DNA from: Sclerodactyla briareus
Lineage: Eukaryota > Echinodermata > Holothuroidea > Dendrochirotida > Sclerodactylidae
DNA: 64,000 bases
Assembly (NCBI GenBank): GCA_026419785.1
Contig: JAODTK010005675.1
Coordinates: forward strand, 62,001-126,000
Direction: 5' to 3'
Below are positions 21,516 through 33,721 of the stretch, piece after piece (positions within the stretch are counted from its first letter, which is position 1; every line of letters begins with the position of its first letter). The position numbers and the translations under genes are program-made. The notes under the pieces were generated by a model, which saw only the letters and a program-made list of their open reading frames with translations, searched no databases and was not told the origin of the DNA.

Positions 21516-24050
21516 AGCAGCCTCAACTACAACCACCTGGGCCATATACAACCCACGCGGCCACGCTGTTTTCCAAAAGAGAAAAGAGAAAGTACAGCTG
21601 TGATCGACTGTGAATCTTTTTACAATTACAGTCTATCCGGCCGGCCCGCTCTATACACAATACTCAGCTGCCCAGTGTATGTCACTATATTCTCCTGTGC
21701 AGTTGCACAGGAAAACCCAGAGGCTATTGTTCACTGCAGGCCCTGAGGTCTGATTGGCTGACGATTACTCGATTAGTAACAAGCGAGTTGCTAAGAACGG
21801 CACTTGAGCTCTCATACCAGGGAGATGTACTGGCATGTGATCATATTGTCAGCAAGGTATGAATGTCCTCTCTTGGAAAAATGTCAATTTTGTTTTCATT
21901 GCAAAAATCTTCTGGTTTGATTTCATCACTGTTTATAAAATCATTGAAACAATCTTGCCCACACAGCCCAACAGGCGCAGACTAGCAGAATTGCCGCTCC
22001 AGTATATGGGCTTTACTACAGCCCCAGTACAGTACGGAGCTCCACATGGTCAAGCCCCAAAATTTAGTCGTTGTAGATTTTACTGTGATAGAATTAATAA
22101 TAATTTACGCACGACTCACAAAATGTATATTTTCTAAAAGTGAACATTCGAGCTTGCTAACGTTGTTTGGTATGATAACTTGTATATGTTACAGATACCC
22201 AATTGATATGCTTTGAAAGGTACAACTCTAGTCTCTCTACCTCTCTCTCAAAAAATGTAATTGTTACTGATGTGGTGTTTCATTGAATTATTTTAGCACA
22301 AGTCTAAGAAACATCTTTTTTTTTGGAATTGGGTATGTACAGGTGACTGGGCTGGTCCCTTCGTGTTGGGCACGCAACGAGGAACAAATTTACTGCGGTT
22401 AATATACTCAAGCTTTCATTGGCAGACCAATGCGAATTGAAGTGATGTTTCGTGTAAGCCTAGACAATTCCCAATGATTTGCTACATGTATGTGTTGGCT
22501 GGAGTAGTTTGAGGTACCTTACAATTGACAGAACATTTCAAAGGGGGGCGGATTATTTTCGCATGGGGTGGGGTGGGGGGGGGGGGGCAGAATATTTTTG
22601 AGGAGGGCGGCAACAATTTCATTGGGGCGGCGAAACTCACTCGGGGGCAGCCCGCCCCTAAAACCCCCTGAGGAGAACACTGGGACTGGATGTGAAAATC
22701 CATAGTGGCTAAGGCCTATTTACGGTAAGGACTTTTTGTTTCAGAAGAGAAACATGGAGTTCAGGCTAACATTTAACAGATATATAGAAATGAGTCGCAC
22801 ATGCATATTTGCTTGCTTGCCTTTTTTAAGGAAAAATTCCATAAATTCATTCGCGTTGATATGCATCCGTATAAGCATTGGTTGCCTTCTTTCGCGCCTA
22901 TTCAATGTTGTTTGCCTTCCATTTATAATTTGTTTTGCCTCTGTGGAACCAATATCTATTTGCGAACCGAATAGAACATATTCAAGCCTGGCCCCTGCGC
23001 AGTTCACGTAAATTGGCGATTTTTTCACATTGCTACCGCTGCTTCAATTCAGCCGTATCTTTCGCAAATGCGACACACTTTTGCTGCCATTGCAATGTAC
23101 TTCTAAAAATGTATAGCGTAAAAATGCGATACCCTTGACACTTTTTATCTGAAATTACATGGACACACACACACAGCAAAAATAAATAACTATAACTATG
23201 TGATGTGGCCTTCAAAATTTTTTACACTTCTAGAATTATCGGACGAAAATGAGCTCACGAAGTGCGCGAATGGATCCTACATCGCTCACTGTAAATCACA
23301 CACCGCGACCTCCCGTGGGAACGGACGGCGGCCACAAAGCCGCTATAATATTGGCCTACGCTAGCGCTGTACTGTACCGATGGCACCTATATATATGCAC
23401 ATGGATTGCTGTGTCACCGTCATGAGATGTTGTTGACAGTTTTGCAATTAGAGTACACAGTCTATAACGCAACAGTCTAAACCGTAAAGTGCGGACCCTA
23501 AGTCTCTAGTGTTCTCGTAACAAAACCAAGAAAGCAGTTTTGAGTTGATACCCTCTCAAAGCATTGTAAGGCACAGTGGTACTCGGATTCTTACATTCCA
23601 AAGTTTTGCACACACCGTGCACATGTAATTATTCCACGTCTCATTGCAGCTCGTATGCCCTTAGTATAGTAGCAGCTGACTCGATCGGACATGATCGATC
23701 TGCAGTCAGTGTTTTCTTTAGGATATTCACTGGCCAAATTACGACAGCAATATTTAAATGTTGACATAAACACTTCATATTTATAGCGCACTGCACCAGG
23801 CATACTAGGCCTAGGCCCAGCCATATTAAGCCATGCTCGTATCTAAGCGCATAGCCCTGGAGGTCCTCCCCCAGAGCACTACCTACCCACGAGGCAGCTG
23901 AAGTTTTCTTTTCTTCGGAGAGACTTCCTTATGGCGGCCCAGTGGATACCACAGGACAGACGGGGCCAAGCAACTGATGACATGCGCTACTGTCAGTTGT
24001 ATGCTAGGACGAACTGCTATAAGTATAGTTCTTATGTCTTTGCAGAAACA
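21516..24050. other. No gene seen
   Basis: A G run of about 13 lies near 22,575-22,588 with further G-rich words to 22,650 and a CCCGCCCC-CCCTGAGGAGAA end, suggesting one old G/C-run insertion. Open frames of 60-95 codons lie on both strands at 22,736-23,028 and 23,576-23,824; overlapping frames on opposite strands and the lack of splice partners argue against genes. A CACACACA stretch is at 23,163-23,174. Confidence 0.5.
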
Positions 24051-24157
24051 TTGGGCAATTTTTCGTTTTTTTTTCAGGGGCTACTTTTGAAAAATTTAGG
24101 GGGCTCCTTAAGCCTATTTCAGGGGCTACTTTTTCAATTTCGGGGCTACCATTTGAA

Positions 24158-24735
24158 GGGACAGTATTACCCAATAAATAACATGATGTGTAAAGTTGTC
24201 TATATCTCAAGATATGAGCCACTTTATAAGACGCCTAACTGTTATCTCAATGGCATTTTTGCAGAATCATTGACCTCACAGAGGTCAAATGTTGTAGGAA
24301 ATTTCATCCTGAGGTCCCGCTCAGCTAGAACATTAGTTCCTGGCAACAACAAAAAATCGTAAATCTTCCACAAGGTAAACATTTTTAGGGGGGGGGGGGG
24401 GGGTGCTGGATAGTTTGGAAGACTCAAAGACCTCCAACTAGTTTGAGTATGTTATTTTATTTTTATTTCCCGGAAGGGACAGTATTACCCAATGAATAAA
24501 CATGATGTATAAAGTAGTTCTATCTCAAGATAGGAGCCAATTTATAAGACATTTAACTGTTACGTCAATGACATTCTTGCAGAATCATTGACCACTCAAG
24601 GTTCAAATTTAATTGAAAATGACATTTTTAGGTTTTATTCAGTGAGAACATTAGTATCTAGCAAAAAAACATTTTTTCTGTAAATGTTCAACATTTGTCA
24701 TTTTTGTTAGGGAGGGGGGGGGGGGGGTACTAGGA
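24158..24735 (+). repeat. Tandem pair of about 250-bp repeats ending in G runs
   Basis: GGGACAGTATTACCCAAT begins both copies (24,158 and 24,476). Each runs through AACATGATGT, ATATCTCAAGATA or TCTATCTCAAGATA, AGAATCATTGACC and AGAACATTAGT in the same order. Each ends in a long uninterrupted or nearly uninterrupted G run (24,388-24,403 and 24,711-24,727). The copies are separated by about 65 bp of A/T-rich sequence. The fixed G-run end looks like a boundary of the original unit. Similarity by eye is about 80 percent. Confidence 0.85.
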
Positions 24736-25600
24736 TAGTGGTTAACGAATGATATACCTACAATTAACATATATTTCTATATTTCCAATGATCCTTGCAT
24801 AACAGTAAACCACTTCAATAATATCGCTCATTCATGAACAGCAACCACGCGCGAATGCTGATAATTCCTCCTCAGCCGAACCGCTTTTTCTGACTGACAG
24901 TGCCGCCCGCAATGCATTGCAAATTTTCCGCTAGATTACACTGTTTACGTTCATACTGTAGGCTATGTAGGCCGAACCGCGCGCTTGGTGCAGCTCAGGC
25001 TACGTTTCCTTCCTAAATTGCTCAAAGCCCGCGGAAATGGCAATCGAGCCCGGGGGATTCCCCACAAGCACGATCGATCTTGGCAGTATGTTGGCGCTGG
25101 CGCAGAGGGGCTAATTGCGGACGATCATTGGTCACAGTAACACAATGTGGGCGTTGGCAGTATCCAGTATGAGACCAAATCGCGGTCGTCATTGGGCAGT
25201 AGCTAGATGTAGCAGCAACGGCTTATTAGTGTCAGTGCTGTCTAACTTCTTGTGTCAGCTATAGGCCTATGTACGTATACAAAGCTTGCGTGTATGCTAT
25301 GTAGGCTTTAATGTACATTGTATATCCTGTAGGTATCGATGTACAAGAATCGGGGGTACTGCAATGTTGTGGTGTTGAGTTTGGCGGAATTGAGGACGTA
25401 AAATGAGATCGCTACTGGGGAATTTCCCAGGCATTTGGAGCTGAGCAGTAAGGTTGTATTTCATTCGAATTTAATAATAAGGTGCGTGGTTCCCACTGTG
25501 GATATAAAAGTGTTACAAACTAAGACTTTGCGGGTCGATCAAGACTACTTTCAGGGAGCGTTTGGTGTTTTCCGGCGCCCCTGAGATTCAAATTTTCATG
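24736..25600. other. No gene seen
   Basis: This is mixed-composition sequence with several CG-rich words between 24,840 and 25,130. A first-exon or promoter region cannot be excluded, but no start codon with a following donor stands out. Confidence 0.4.
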
Positions 25601-25616
25601 ATTTTCGGGGGATCTT

Positions 25617-25900
25617 TTGGCCGTTTCGCGGGCGAAACCGCACAACACCCCCAGTGTAGTTTTGAACCCCTGTTGCAGAAACTATCGTGACTGGAATAGT
25701 ATTCCTTCTTCTGTCATATCTGCAACTGGTGTATCGTTTGAGCCTCTTGCTTCTCTTAGTAAAGAATATTGGGACCTAATTTTGTATCTCGACGAGTTGG
25801 TTGTGGTGAAAAATGAAAAAATGTCCTGCTGCTGGAGTGTCCACCGTATAAGAAAGAAGAGGATGCACATGTTGCAGACACTGTGATTCTGAATCAAATA
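25617..25900 (+). mobile_element. Possible LINE 3'-end fragment
   Basis: The frame at about 25,670-25,760 reads CRNYRDWNSIPSSVISATGV. This closely resembles the FxxRTxxDWNSLPxxVxxA motif that ends the C-terminal region of many CR1, Jockey and RTE-like LINE ORF2 proteins. The open frame continues to 25,883. No reverse transcriptase remains, so this would be a strongly 5'-truncated copy. The call rests on one motif only. Confidence 0.4.
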
Positions 25901-26508
25901 CTTTTTTGTAAGACTTATTCATGTGAGGACAATATGCTACACAAAAAATTTGAGTAAATTGATATGCAAAACCAAATTATGTGTAGCTTTCGCCTACACA
26001 AAAACATGACTTAAATGAACACGCCTGCGTACGGTCCAGCATACGCATCTAAGGAACCGGGCTACACAACACAATAACACAAGACAAAGTGAACACAGTT
26101 CCACGATGCCGATACAACTTAAACACGGGAACAATTACGCGAAACACGCCACATGCTTGTTGGATTTCCAGATACTTTTCATCGGATTATTGACGTTAGG
26201 ACTACACCTTGCGCTGATTGACAATAATTGTTATACCTCATCACCCGAAGCGTTAATTTCCTCGTCAGTTATCATTCCGGAGGACAGTCTACATCGGATA
26301 CTTCTGGTGACGAAGTTTCCTCGTTGACAGCCCATTTGTTCGTTGTTCAGGTACGGGTGAACATGAATAAAATGCTCCCGGCCGCCGGAGCTGAGGGCAA
26401 CCAATATAACTTGAGCCAGCTTCCGGAGTTCTAAGTGCGCATGCTCACCACAGAACAGTTCAGGGACCGGGAATAGGCGAGATTCGGTTCAGTTCCTTAT
26501 AGCATTCA

Positions 26509-26720
26509 CAGTGGCGTAGCTACGGGGGGCGTGGGGAGGAGCGCGCCCCCTATGAAAGTCCGTCCCCCCCCCCCATGCGTCCCCACTGAGAATTTGAGTG
26601 TCTTTTTTTTCATATATGAAAAAATAAAAATCCTCTCACAATACGAGTCATTTTGCGCATGTAAACACGAAAGAGAGCCAATTTTGACATCAGTATTCTG
26701 AAAAAATCTCGCGCTACGCG
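26509..26720 (+). mobile_element. Left end of a hAT-like non-autonomous element
   Basis: The word CAGTGGCGTAGCTACGGGG begins at 26,509 and is followed by G and C runs (to 26,575), then by the CG hairpin CGCGCTACGCGCG near 26,711-26,723. This is the end-plus-G/C-run layout of the elements at 47.9-51.3 kb. The 8 bases before it are AGCATTCA; no matching copy next to a right end was found, so the right boundary is unknown. Sequence up to about 27,190 carries one more CG hairpin and words related to the 47,955-49,359 element. Confidence 0.45.
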
Positions 26721-27190
26721 CGAATCAGTTATCTGTTTTTTGTCCATTGTCCCTCATAAGTCATAACTGCGCCAAAGATGGGATGCTTCATATTCGGTAT
26801 ATCATTAATAATCCGGTACTTGCAGAGTCCAACTTTGGGCAAGAGTTATTTGTAGAATACAGTGCACTGAGTGCAATACTAGTAGGCGCTGGGTTTGTTG
26901 AGGGGAGTGATTCCAGTGACTGTGGTTAATTGAGACCGCCACTCCATGGTTTATTATGAACATCAGTAATTGGGTTGTTAAGTAGATAGGCAGAGAGTAT
27001 ATGAAAATGGGAGACTAAAATTTCGAGCAAAAGATCGACCAACGAATGTGTGGAAAACTCAGTGGACTAGTTGAATAGGGGAAAAGACCGGAAGTTGTGC
27101 CCGAAAACCTGAATTTGAAACCGAGCAGCCTGAATTTTCAACGCGCTCCGCGCGCAGTCGCTTTCTCTTGTATCTATATCAACTGCGGGC

Positions 27191-28260
27191 ACAAAGATTC
27201 GATTAGTTATGGGCTGGTCCCATATGCTTATTATGATACAACAGAACAGGCTTTAGCGCAAATAAACTTCCAACATGTTGAAGAATGTTTCTTCCCATAC
27301 AGTGGCGTATTCAGCGGAGTCAAATCAACATCAAATGCACATAAAGTTACGCACACCAAATATGTGGGCCCACTTGATGATTATCGAAAAAATGGTTAGA
27401 TTAGATGTATGTCAAGGGTGGCGCCAGCGCACGCTAAAATGTACACACCCCGACGAGGGTTCTTCCCAACAGTATTAATATTTCCAACCTTCTTTATAGC
27501 GAAAATTTGGAAATTCCTATAATAAACCTGAAAACTTTCACATATCTTTTATAAAATTACATGTTCCCGCTTTAGGATATGCGTATCCATTCTTCTATTT
27601 TCCTACAGATACACAATCGTCTCATATATAGATAGGATACACAAGCCTTATGAATATCTTCGAAATGTCCTGAAAGTGCCAAAATTTCCCGGGAGTTAAT
27701 TAAGATCATGCAAGTGAAGCAAAATAATTCCGAAAGACGGGACTGGATGTTAGGTGTGCTATATGCACCCAATTACATCAACGCCCGCCTGCAAATGCCA
27801 AAAATTCAGAGGAATGGCTATACTAGAAAGTCGCGACGGGAATAGGTCTTCCGGTGTTCTATCTCGCACCCAATTGCATTTTAACAGCTGACACGATTGA
27901 TTTTTTTTCCACAAGATGCTATGAGATAAATGAAGTTGAGCTTGGACAAAGCAAACGTGAAAGCATCACCTCAAATATTTAGCTATACTGAGTGCACATT
28001 CTTTTCGTTGATTGCCCCCAAAATGTGCGGAATGTACGACGACCTCCGGCGGCAATGGGTATAGTGGCGTCTTTCGTGGGCATACTGAACGTGAATTGCA
28101 AGGGAAAGTTACTTTCTGGCAACTTTTTGAGATTAGGGAAAATTCATTCCCACCATTTTAATGACGAAAAACTGTGGCGATGCCACTGCAATCAGCTCCT
28201 TGAAATAGGCCAGGAAGTGCCATTTTCCCGCCATCTGAGAGGTCTGAATTGCTGAAAAAT
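27191..28260. other. Repeat-derived sequence, no gene seen
   Basis: Another CAGTGGCGTATTCAG word begins at 27,300, and an AGTGGCGTCTTTCG word lies near 28,064. These look like further decayed element ends. Open frames of up to 100 codons at 27,097-27,478 cross these words and show no domain. Confidence 0.4.
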
Positions 28261-28265
28261 TTCGG

Positions 28266-28440
28266 GTACGCTCCGCGCCAACCAATAGTGGCGCTTCGCT
28301 TAGATGGGGGCATGTCGCCCTCCCAGAAAATAGTCCACCCCCCTGGAAAATTCCGGCTACTCCACTGCATAGCAATATACGGCTTATTTTATATTTATTA
28401 TATCTAAGCGAAGCCCCACCATGGGTTGGCGCGTAGCTTA
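28266..28440. repeat. Head-to-head pair of the subterminal palindromic motif
   Basis: A 40-bp motif lies inverted at 28,266-28,305 and direct at 28,402-28,440, so the two form an inverted repeat about 95 bp apart. The first copy is followed 62 bp later by CCGGCTACTCCACTG (ending 28,367), the inverse of the CAGTGGxGTAGCCGG element end. It is therefore the right end of a hAT-like element whose left end was not found. The eight bases after it are CATAGCAA. Confidence 0.6.
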
Positions 28441-28464
28441 CAAGGGAATTTTTCGTTTTACAGA

Positions 28465-28892
28465 CCCCCCAGATTGCAGGAAACGGCATCTTCTGCGGTC
28501 ATATGGCAGTAAGCAACATCACTAAAATTGTCAATAAATTCCCGAATTTTTTTATTTCGAGAATACTTTCTTGCCAGTACTGTACAATGTTTATTCCGTA
28601 CAATTCGGGCCACCGTCGATTATTGAGCATAGGGTACAAGAAAGAAAATTGGTACAGCCCCGCCAGATTGCAGGAAACGGCATTTCCCGGACCGTATGGG
28701 CAGTAAGCAACGTCCCTAAAATTGGCAATAATTTTCAGAATTCATAATTCCTAGGAACGTGCTTGAAGGAACTTATCAATGTTTATTCCTTTACCATTCG
28801 GGCCGCCGCCACCATCAGTGGACCCGTAGGGGTAACGGTAAATTTTTTGCTACACAACCCCTCAGATTTGCAGGACACGCAATTCCCTCACT
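28465..28892 (+). repeat. Tandem array, about 195-bp unit, two and a bit copies
   Basis: CAGATTGCAGGAAACGGCAT begins units near 28,472 and 28,664, and a third partial unit (CAGATTTGCAGGACACGCAA) starts near 28,863. Both full units also share GGCAGTAAGCAAC, AATGTTTATTCC and ATTCGGGCC. The array abuts the left end of the large hAT-like copy at about 28,895. Confidence 0.75.
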
Positions 28893-28894
28893 GT

Positions 28895-31097
28895 AGGCGT
28901 TCCATTGCGTCGATACGTGCAAAAGTGGGGGGACACATCACACGAATGCAAATGACACCATCAAAGCGGATCGCCACCATTGGTTTGCGTGGAGCGTACA
29001 ACGAACTTTTTAAGCTTCTCATGCTCCAATCGCTGAAAACGGCATTGCCAAACTCGATAGCACCCATCAACATGTTGTGATTTGAGTAAGAGACAGACCA
29101 AGATTGTTCATTTTGCATACTAAGATTTATCGCATATCTTTTATTTTTCTACTCTGGCTTCGTTTGCGTGGGATCCAGGGGTCTGCCCAACGGTCCCTGG
29201 TAGGATCGAAGGGAAAGCCATAGGCGTACGAGACCATTCCGATGGGGGAGCAGTAATTTTTGAAAATTTGTTTTTTTTTTTTTTAATTTTTCGAAGACTA
29301 GTAGCGCGCGGAATTTTTTGCTGGAATGTTTTCCCGGCATTTTATCGAGAAAGTCAGCAGAAAATTCAGGCAATTTTTCACTTTGTCTTTCTCCTTTCCA
29401 AGTTTTCCACGAATTTTCGCCCGAATTTTTCATCTCAGACAAATTGGGGGGGGCATCTCCCCCAATTCTTCTGAAATCTGATAATTATTCGAATGAACAA
29501 AATTATTCGAAGCCATTACATCGCATATTTCACAACGCCGGTAGAAAAACGCCATTGAAAATTTATGCACTCTTGGCCATTCGATTTAAAATTCGAGCAC
29601 TCGGTATGAAACATGGGTAATCCTTCGACTTCGGCGCTAGTCGGGTACAGATCTCATCTGGGGTCCGCTTCTGGAATTAGTGGACTTTCCAACGCGATTA
29701 CTGTTCGATTGGACAATAATTATCATTTTAGACCATCATCAAATTATGAGTATCACTGTGAACCACCGCACACCCAACTAACTAGGTGCACGGTACACGT
29801 TCACAGCCTCACAGGTTCAGTAAATTGAACAGTTGGAGCAGAACAACTTACCAGACTAAGGAAGGTTAGTGGATTTCCTTGCAGTTTAGGCCAACTTATC
29901 AGTACTGATGCGCGCGAAAATTCGGCCACCAAATCCATTTAAAAAACTTTTCATTTGACTTTGCCAAAATTTCTTCCATTACTTCTCCGAATTTGGGTAT
30001 TTCCGTTCGTGTTTTCACTCTCAAATTATCCTGCAACCCGGACCGACCCGTCTCGATATTATGTACTTATTTGCCTAATTGGTTCTGTCCGCATCCGTGA
30101 TATACTTTACTATCTTACTATGTTGGGCATGGATTTACAATATCACCTAACTTGGGGTTGAAAAAAATGAATGAAAATAAATGTTTGCCAAATAGCAATA
30201 CATGTATATGGTGTATTTGCTGGAACTTTTCCAATCCAGGGCGCAGTCTTGTGGGTCCGTGACCCCCAACTTTTTGGAAGTCCTCCGTACATATGTGTCT
30301 TCACTCTTGACCACCTGGGACCCGCACTTTCAGCCAGGAGAATTGCGCCCTTGACTATAATACGCAAACCATGTGATGCAGTGCCAGACTTGTTTTGGCT
30401 AAACCATCAGTGAACAATTTGGTCCTCATGCATTCGTAGTTGACTGCAGAATAATAAATTCGAAAGGAGAAAAAAGTGCTGATGAGCGGTCTAGCTAGGC
30501 GTACGGGCCCTCTGTTTTTAGCAGAACATGCTTTTGGCCTAAACGACAGAAAAAGCATCCCTCGCGTGAAGCGCGCGAAAAATTTTGTATGTTTTTCGGG
30601 CATTTGATTGGGAACTTCAGTCAGTCAGCAGACCTTTTGGGCATTTCCTTCACTTTTGCCTTTTTCTGTTCAGATTTTCCCCGAATTATTGTCAATTTTT
30701 GCCCGAATTTTTCATCTCAGAATAACTTTTGCGCTCTTCAAAGGGCTACGCAATGTCCGAGCCAGAAGTCTCAAAGCAGTTTGAATTCACATCGATGAAG
30801 TTGTGAACAAACTATGTAGCCTAGTTACCCTGTTCAGACTGGGCGTAGCTCAAATTGATTTATTGGGTGAAGGTATTTTCGCCCTGCGAAATTAGAAAGT
30901 GCCATGTGATTCCATGTTGCAGGATAAGAAATATGAGTTAGACTTTTGTGTTGTGGCCGTACTGTACATAAGATTATAGGATTTCTTTAAGCAGTCCGCC
31001 AAATATTGGGGGGGGGGGTATTTTTATATTATGTCCCCCCACCAAAAATATTGGGGGACATATCCCCCCGCCCCCCCCCTTCCGTGACCGCCCCATG
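28895..31097 (+). mobile_element. hAT-like non-autonomous element, old copy with insertion
   Basis: From 28,903 to about 29,785 this copy matches the better-preserved element at 50,006-51,251 block for block: AAAAGTGGGGGGACACATC, the palindromic motif at 28,960-28,999, CCAGGGGTCTGCCCAACGGTC, GGGTACAGATCTCATCTGGGG and TATCACTGTGAACCACCGCA. At 31,050-31,097 its right end reappears (GGGGACATATCCCCCC to GACCGCCCCATG). About 1.2 kb of other sequence lies between, including a second partial copy of the internal block at 30,545-30,720. Flanking words CTCACTGT and CTCACCAC may be a decayed 8-bp duplication. No transposase is seen. Confidence 0.65.
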
Positions 31098-31099
31098 CT

Positions 31100-32250
31100 C
31101 ACCACTATTGAAAATGCAACCAATTCATTCCATGTTTTCGGATGTTATTGTTGATAAGTATGGAGGGGAAATCTGTAAAGTTTTGTGGTGACAGGATTCG
31201 TCATTTCGGCAGGGGAGTTCGAAAAAATCGTTCTGCACACTGTACGTTCAACGTCGACTGCGGTCATTCCCCTACGGATCTTTGACACATCTCATTAACT
31301 GTAATTAATTCCGAACTGACTTGATGAAGAGAAATACAATATTCATCAAGATTTTTGTATTATATCCATACTCAAGAAGTGGGCTTATGCAGCTTAGCTT
31401 AGGTAAAACTGAGTAGGCCTACATTCTTTTTGCTTCCAAGAAACGATTGCAGAGGATTGATCATATAGAGGTTTCTTGCTTGGGGGGGGGGGAATATTCG
31501 GTAGATTGGACCAGTCGCTATCTGGTGAGCATATTGTCGAGAAAATATTACACACGAGTTCAAGTAAGACTGAAATTCCTATATAAGAATGATAGAAAAT
31601 TTTGATAAGGATATTAGGGAACTTCTTGTTTCGTCCTTAGTTCAATGTCAAGTGGATTCGCATGTTCTTCCTGGTATAGTGTCCTCAATGAAGGACAAGG
31701 TTGCAGGTAATGCAAAATTAATTAGGTACATATGATATTGGGTGTCTCGCCTCGGTTCCTCGGGCCATTTCAGACCATTTCAAGCAACCTGGGGGTATGC
31801 TTTGTCAAATACATAAGTAAAGCTAGCCACCCACTAGTCCGCAGCGCAACTGTCGCGGCGCAGACGCACCGTACGCGCAGCACAGGAATGTCGCCATCCA
31901 CTCATCCGCAGCATCAAGCACACTGTGCAGCCAATCGGGCGAACCCTAGAATGAGGAACTTAGTTTTTTTCAATATTCTGTTCATCAAGCCATTTCTCCG
32001 TGGGCAGTAAGTATAGCAAAACAGACACGTTCGGAACGTCAGTTAACCAGAACTTGAGAATAAGCATTTTTCCCCAATTACCAGTTTGTCGCGTACACCA
32101 GGGCTCATTATGTTTGATCTCGGCCTCGGCATTTTGGAAAGTTTTATAGTGTTGCCAATTCCTGTGTTATATGTCGCAGTCCACTCACATTCAAATGGGA
32201 AATAAGTCACAGCACAGCGGAACCATGAACCGCAGTGCATTTAAACGTTA
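31100..32250. other. No gene seen
   Basis: A G run of 10 lies at 31,482-31,491. Open frames of 90 codons or fewer are without domains. Sequence is of ordinary composition with TAGGCCTA-like words near 31,414. Confidence 0.5.
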
Positions 32251-32254
32251 CTTT

Positions 32255-32575
32255 ACTGTATAATGGATTTTTTATGGTATACTTGCCGAGCACAGAGGAT
32301 CGAGCCTATTCAAGCCCGCAAGGGTGCAGACCTTCACCAGGTACACGGGACAAGACAATGCACCCCGGTACCTTACTGTTGAGGTAGTCACACGCAACCG
32401 GCATCCGCAAATTGCCCTCTCGTTTGTCCTTGCTTCAATCACAGTGGGCTGCGACTAAGCGAGAAGGCAACAGGTACCATTTTTAAGTCGTTGGTATGAC
32501 ACGATCGGGAGTCGAACCCCCGGTCTCCCGGTCGGGAGGGCCGACGCTCTACCAATTATGCCAACCACTCGGATA
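32255..32575 (-). mobile_element. tRNA-derived SINE
   Basis: On the minus strand a tRNA-like head (32,573 to about 32,498) carries an RNA polymerase III A box, TGGCATAATTGGTAGAG (complement of 32,547-32,563), and a perfect B box, GGTTCGACTCC (complement of 32,508-32,518). An anticodon-like arm with GTCGG and CCGAC words lies between. The acceptor ends do not pair, so this is not a tRNA gene. A body of about 240 bp follows to about 32,255, including a segment that recurs at 46,920-46,985. The spacing of the boxes and the non-tRNA body are those of tRNA-headed SINEs. Parent tRNA is uncertain because the anticodon loop is decayed. Confidence 0.8.
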
Positions 32576-32579
32576 TAGG

Positions 32580-33720
32580 TAAGTGATAGAATGCGATATG
32601 TCCAATACTTAGGAAATTATGCAGCTCAATTCCCGCGGAATATCCTGCCATCCTTTCCCATCATTCTGCCAACCAGGGCCCACATGGCCACATCGCCGCC
32701 CGGTACTTCCCTCCATTGAACAGCCCTAATTAGGAAACAGCAGACCTCGTCGAGGAGCAAAAGAAGGATCGTCGGGGAGGAAACACGAGAAAGAAAGAAA
32801 TAAAAAGGAAAACGAAAGGGGAAAAGGGAAAATTAAAAAAGACAAACATGAAAATGCGGGGAAATGTAGATTGTGATGTAGAGGGTAGGGGGCCGAGGCA
32901 GGTTCGTAGCAGCTTTCCAGTCAGGGGTAAGGGCACTCGAGTGCACTTGCACGTGGATGTGTGTCACCTGTCTGGAGCTGTCTCTCCCTCCCCCCGGGGG
33001 GGAGGGAATCATGGCACCTACCGTCCCTGCCCGAGTAACATTAGCTACGCTGCACCAGATCGTAACGAATTTCCAATTACGCGCCCCATGGAAAGCCATC
33101 CGCCATGGCTTTGCAGTCCGCAAAAATCGACACTGATCGATTCCTGCGCAGCAATCTGCAAATGCGCTGCGCCCCGTCCCGTGGATGGAATTTCGTTATG
33201 CGACAAGTTCTCGATTTCTGCGGGACGCGCAGTGCCTGACGCCTCGCCGCGCTGCGGGACTAGTGGATGGTAGCTTAACCCTACCCCTGAAAATGCATCG
33301 TATAATTACATATAGGTGTATACTGAAGTAGAGCCATCAGATCTCCCAAGTCCTCTCATATGAGCGTCTCCTCATAGAGACACCCAATCATACAATACGC
33401 AAGTCCTCAGTGAACTCTCAGTAGGAGAAGGAAGACTAGCACCTATATCGAAGGGATCAAAACATGAGAGCACAACCATGACTGGTGATAAGTTATTGCG
33501 AAAATGCTTTCAATTAATACTTTTCTTCTGTTTGCAACAAACTTAGTGGAAAAACAAATCCCGACAATGAATACTGATCCGAAACATTTCTCAAATTACA
33601 GTAATCCAGTTCTATATTTCCACCAGTCACCGTTGAGGAAGTTGTTATTGGTATCGGCATGATGAGCTGCCTCCTATAAAGTTCTTCAAGCGTTGCTAAG
33701 GTAATTTCACCCATCCTCCG
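32580..33720. other. No gene seen
   Basis: Frames of 96 and 141 codons overlap on opposite strands at 32,833-33,273. They pass through a purine-rich tract (32,740-32,850) and a palindromic CCCCCGGGGGGG word (about 32,993-33,003). Neither shows a domain or splice partners. Confidence 0.4.
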
Positions 33721-33721
33721 C

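Noticed and set aside
21345-21746. 133-codon frame with GLEVCGL repeats as a repeat protein
   Set aside because: The repeat is a 21-bp minisatellite; no signal peptide, partner exons or conserved flanks.
26228-26434. Ser-rich plus-strand exon before CAG|GTACGG
   Set aside because: The donor is fair, but there is no in-phase acceptor or partner, and the other two frames are also open for much of the stretch.
32498-32573. tRNA gene on the minus strand
   Set aside because: A and B boxes are good, but the acceptor ends do not pair, the anticodon loop lacks the usual U33, and a non-tRNA body follows. It is the head of a SINE.
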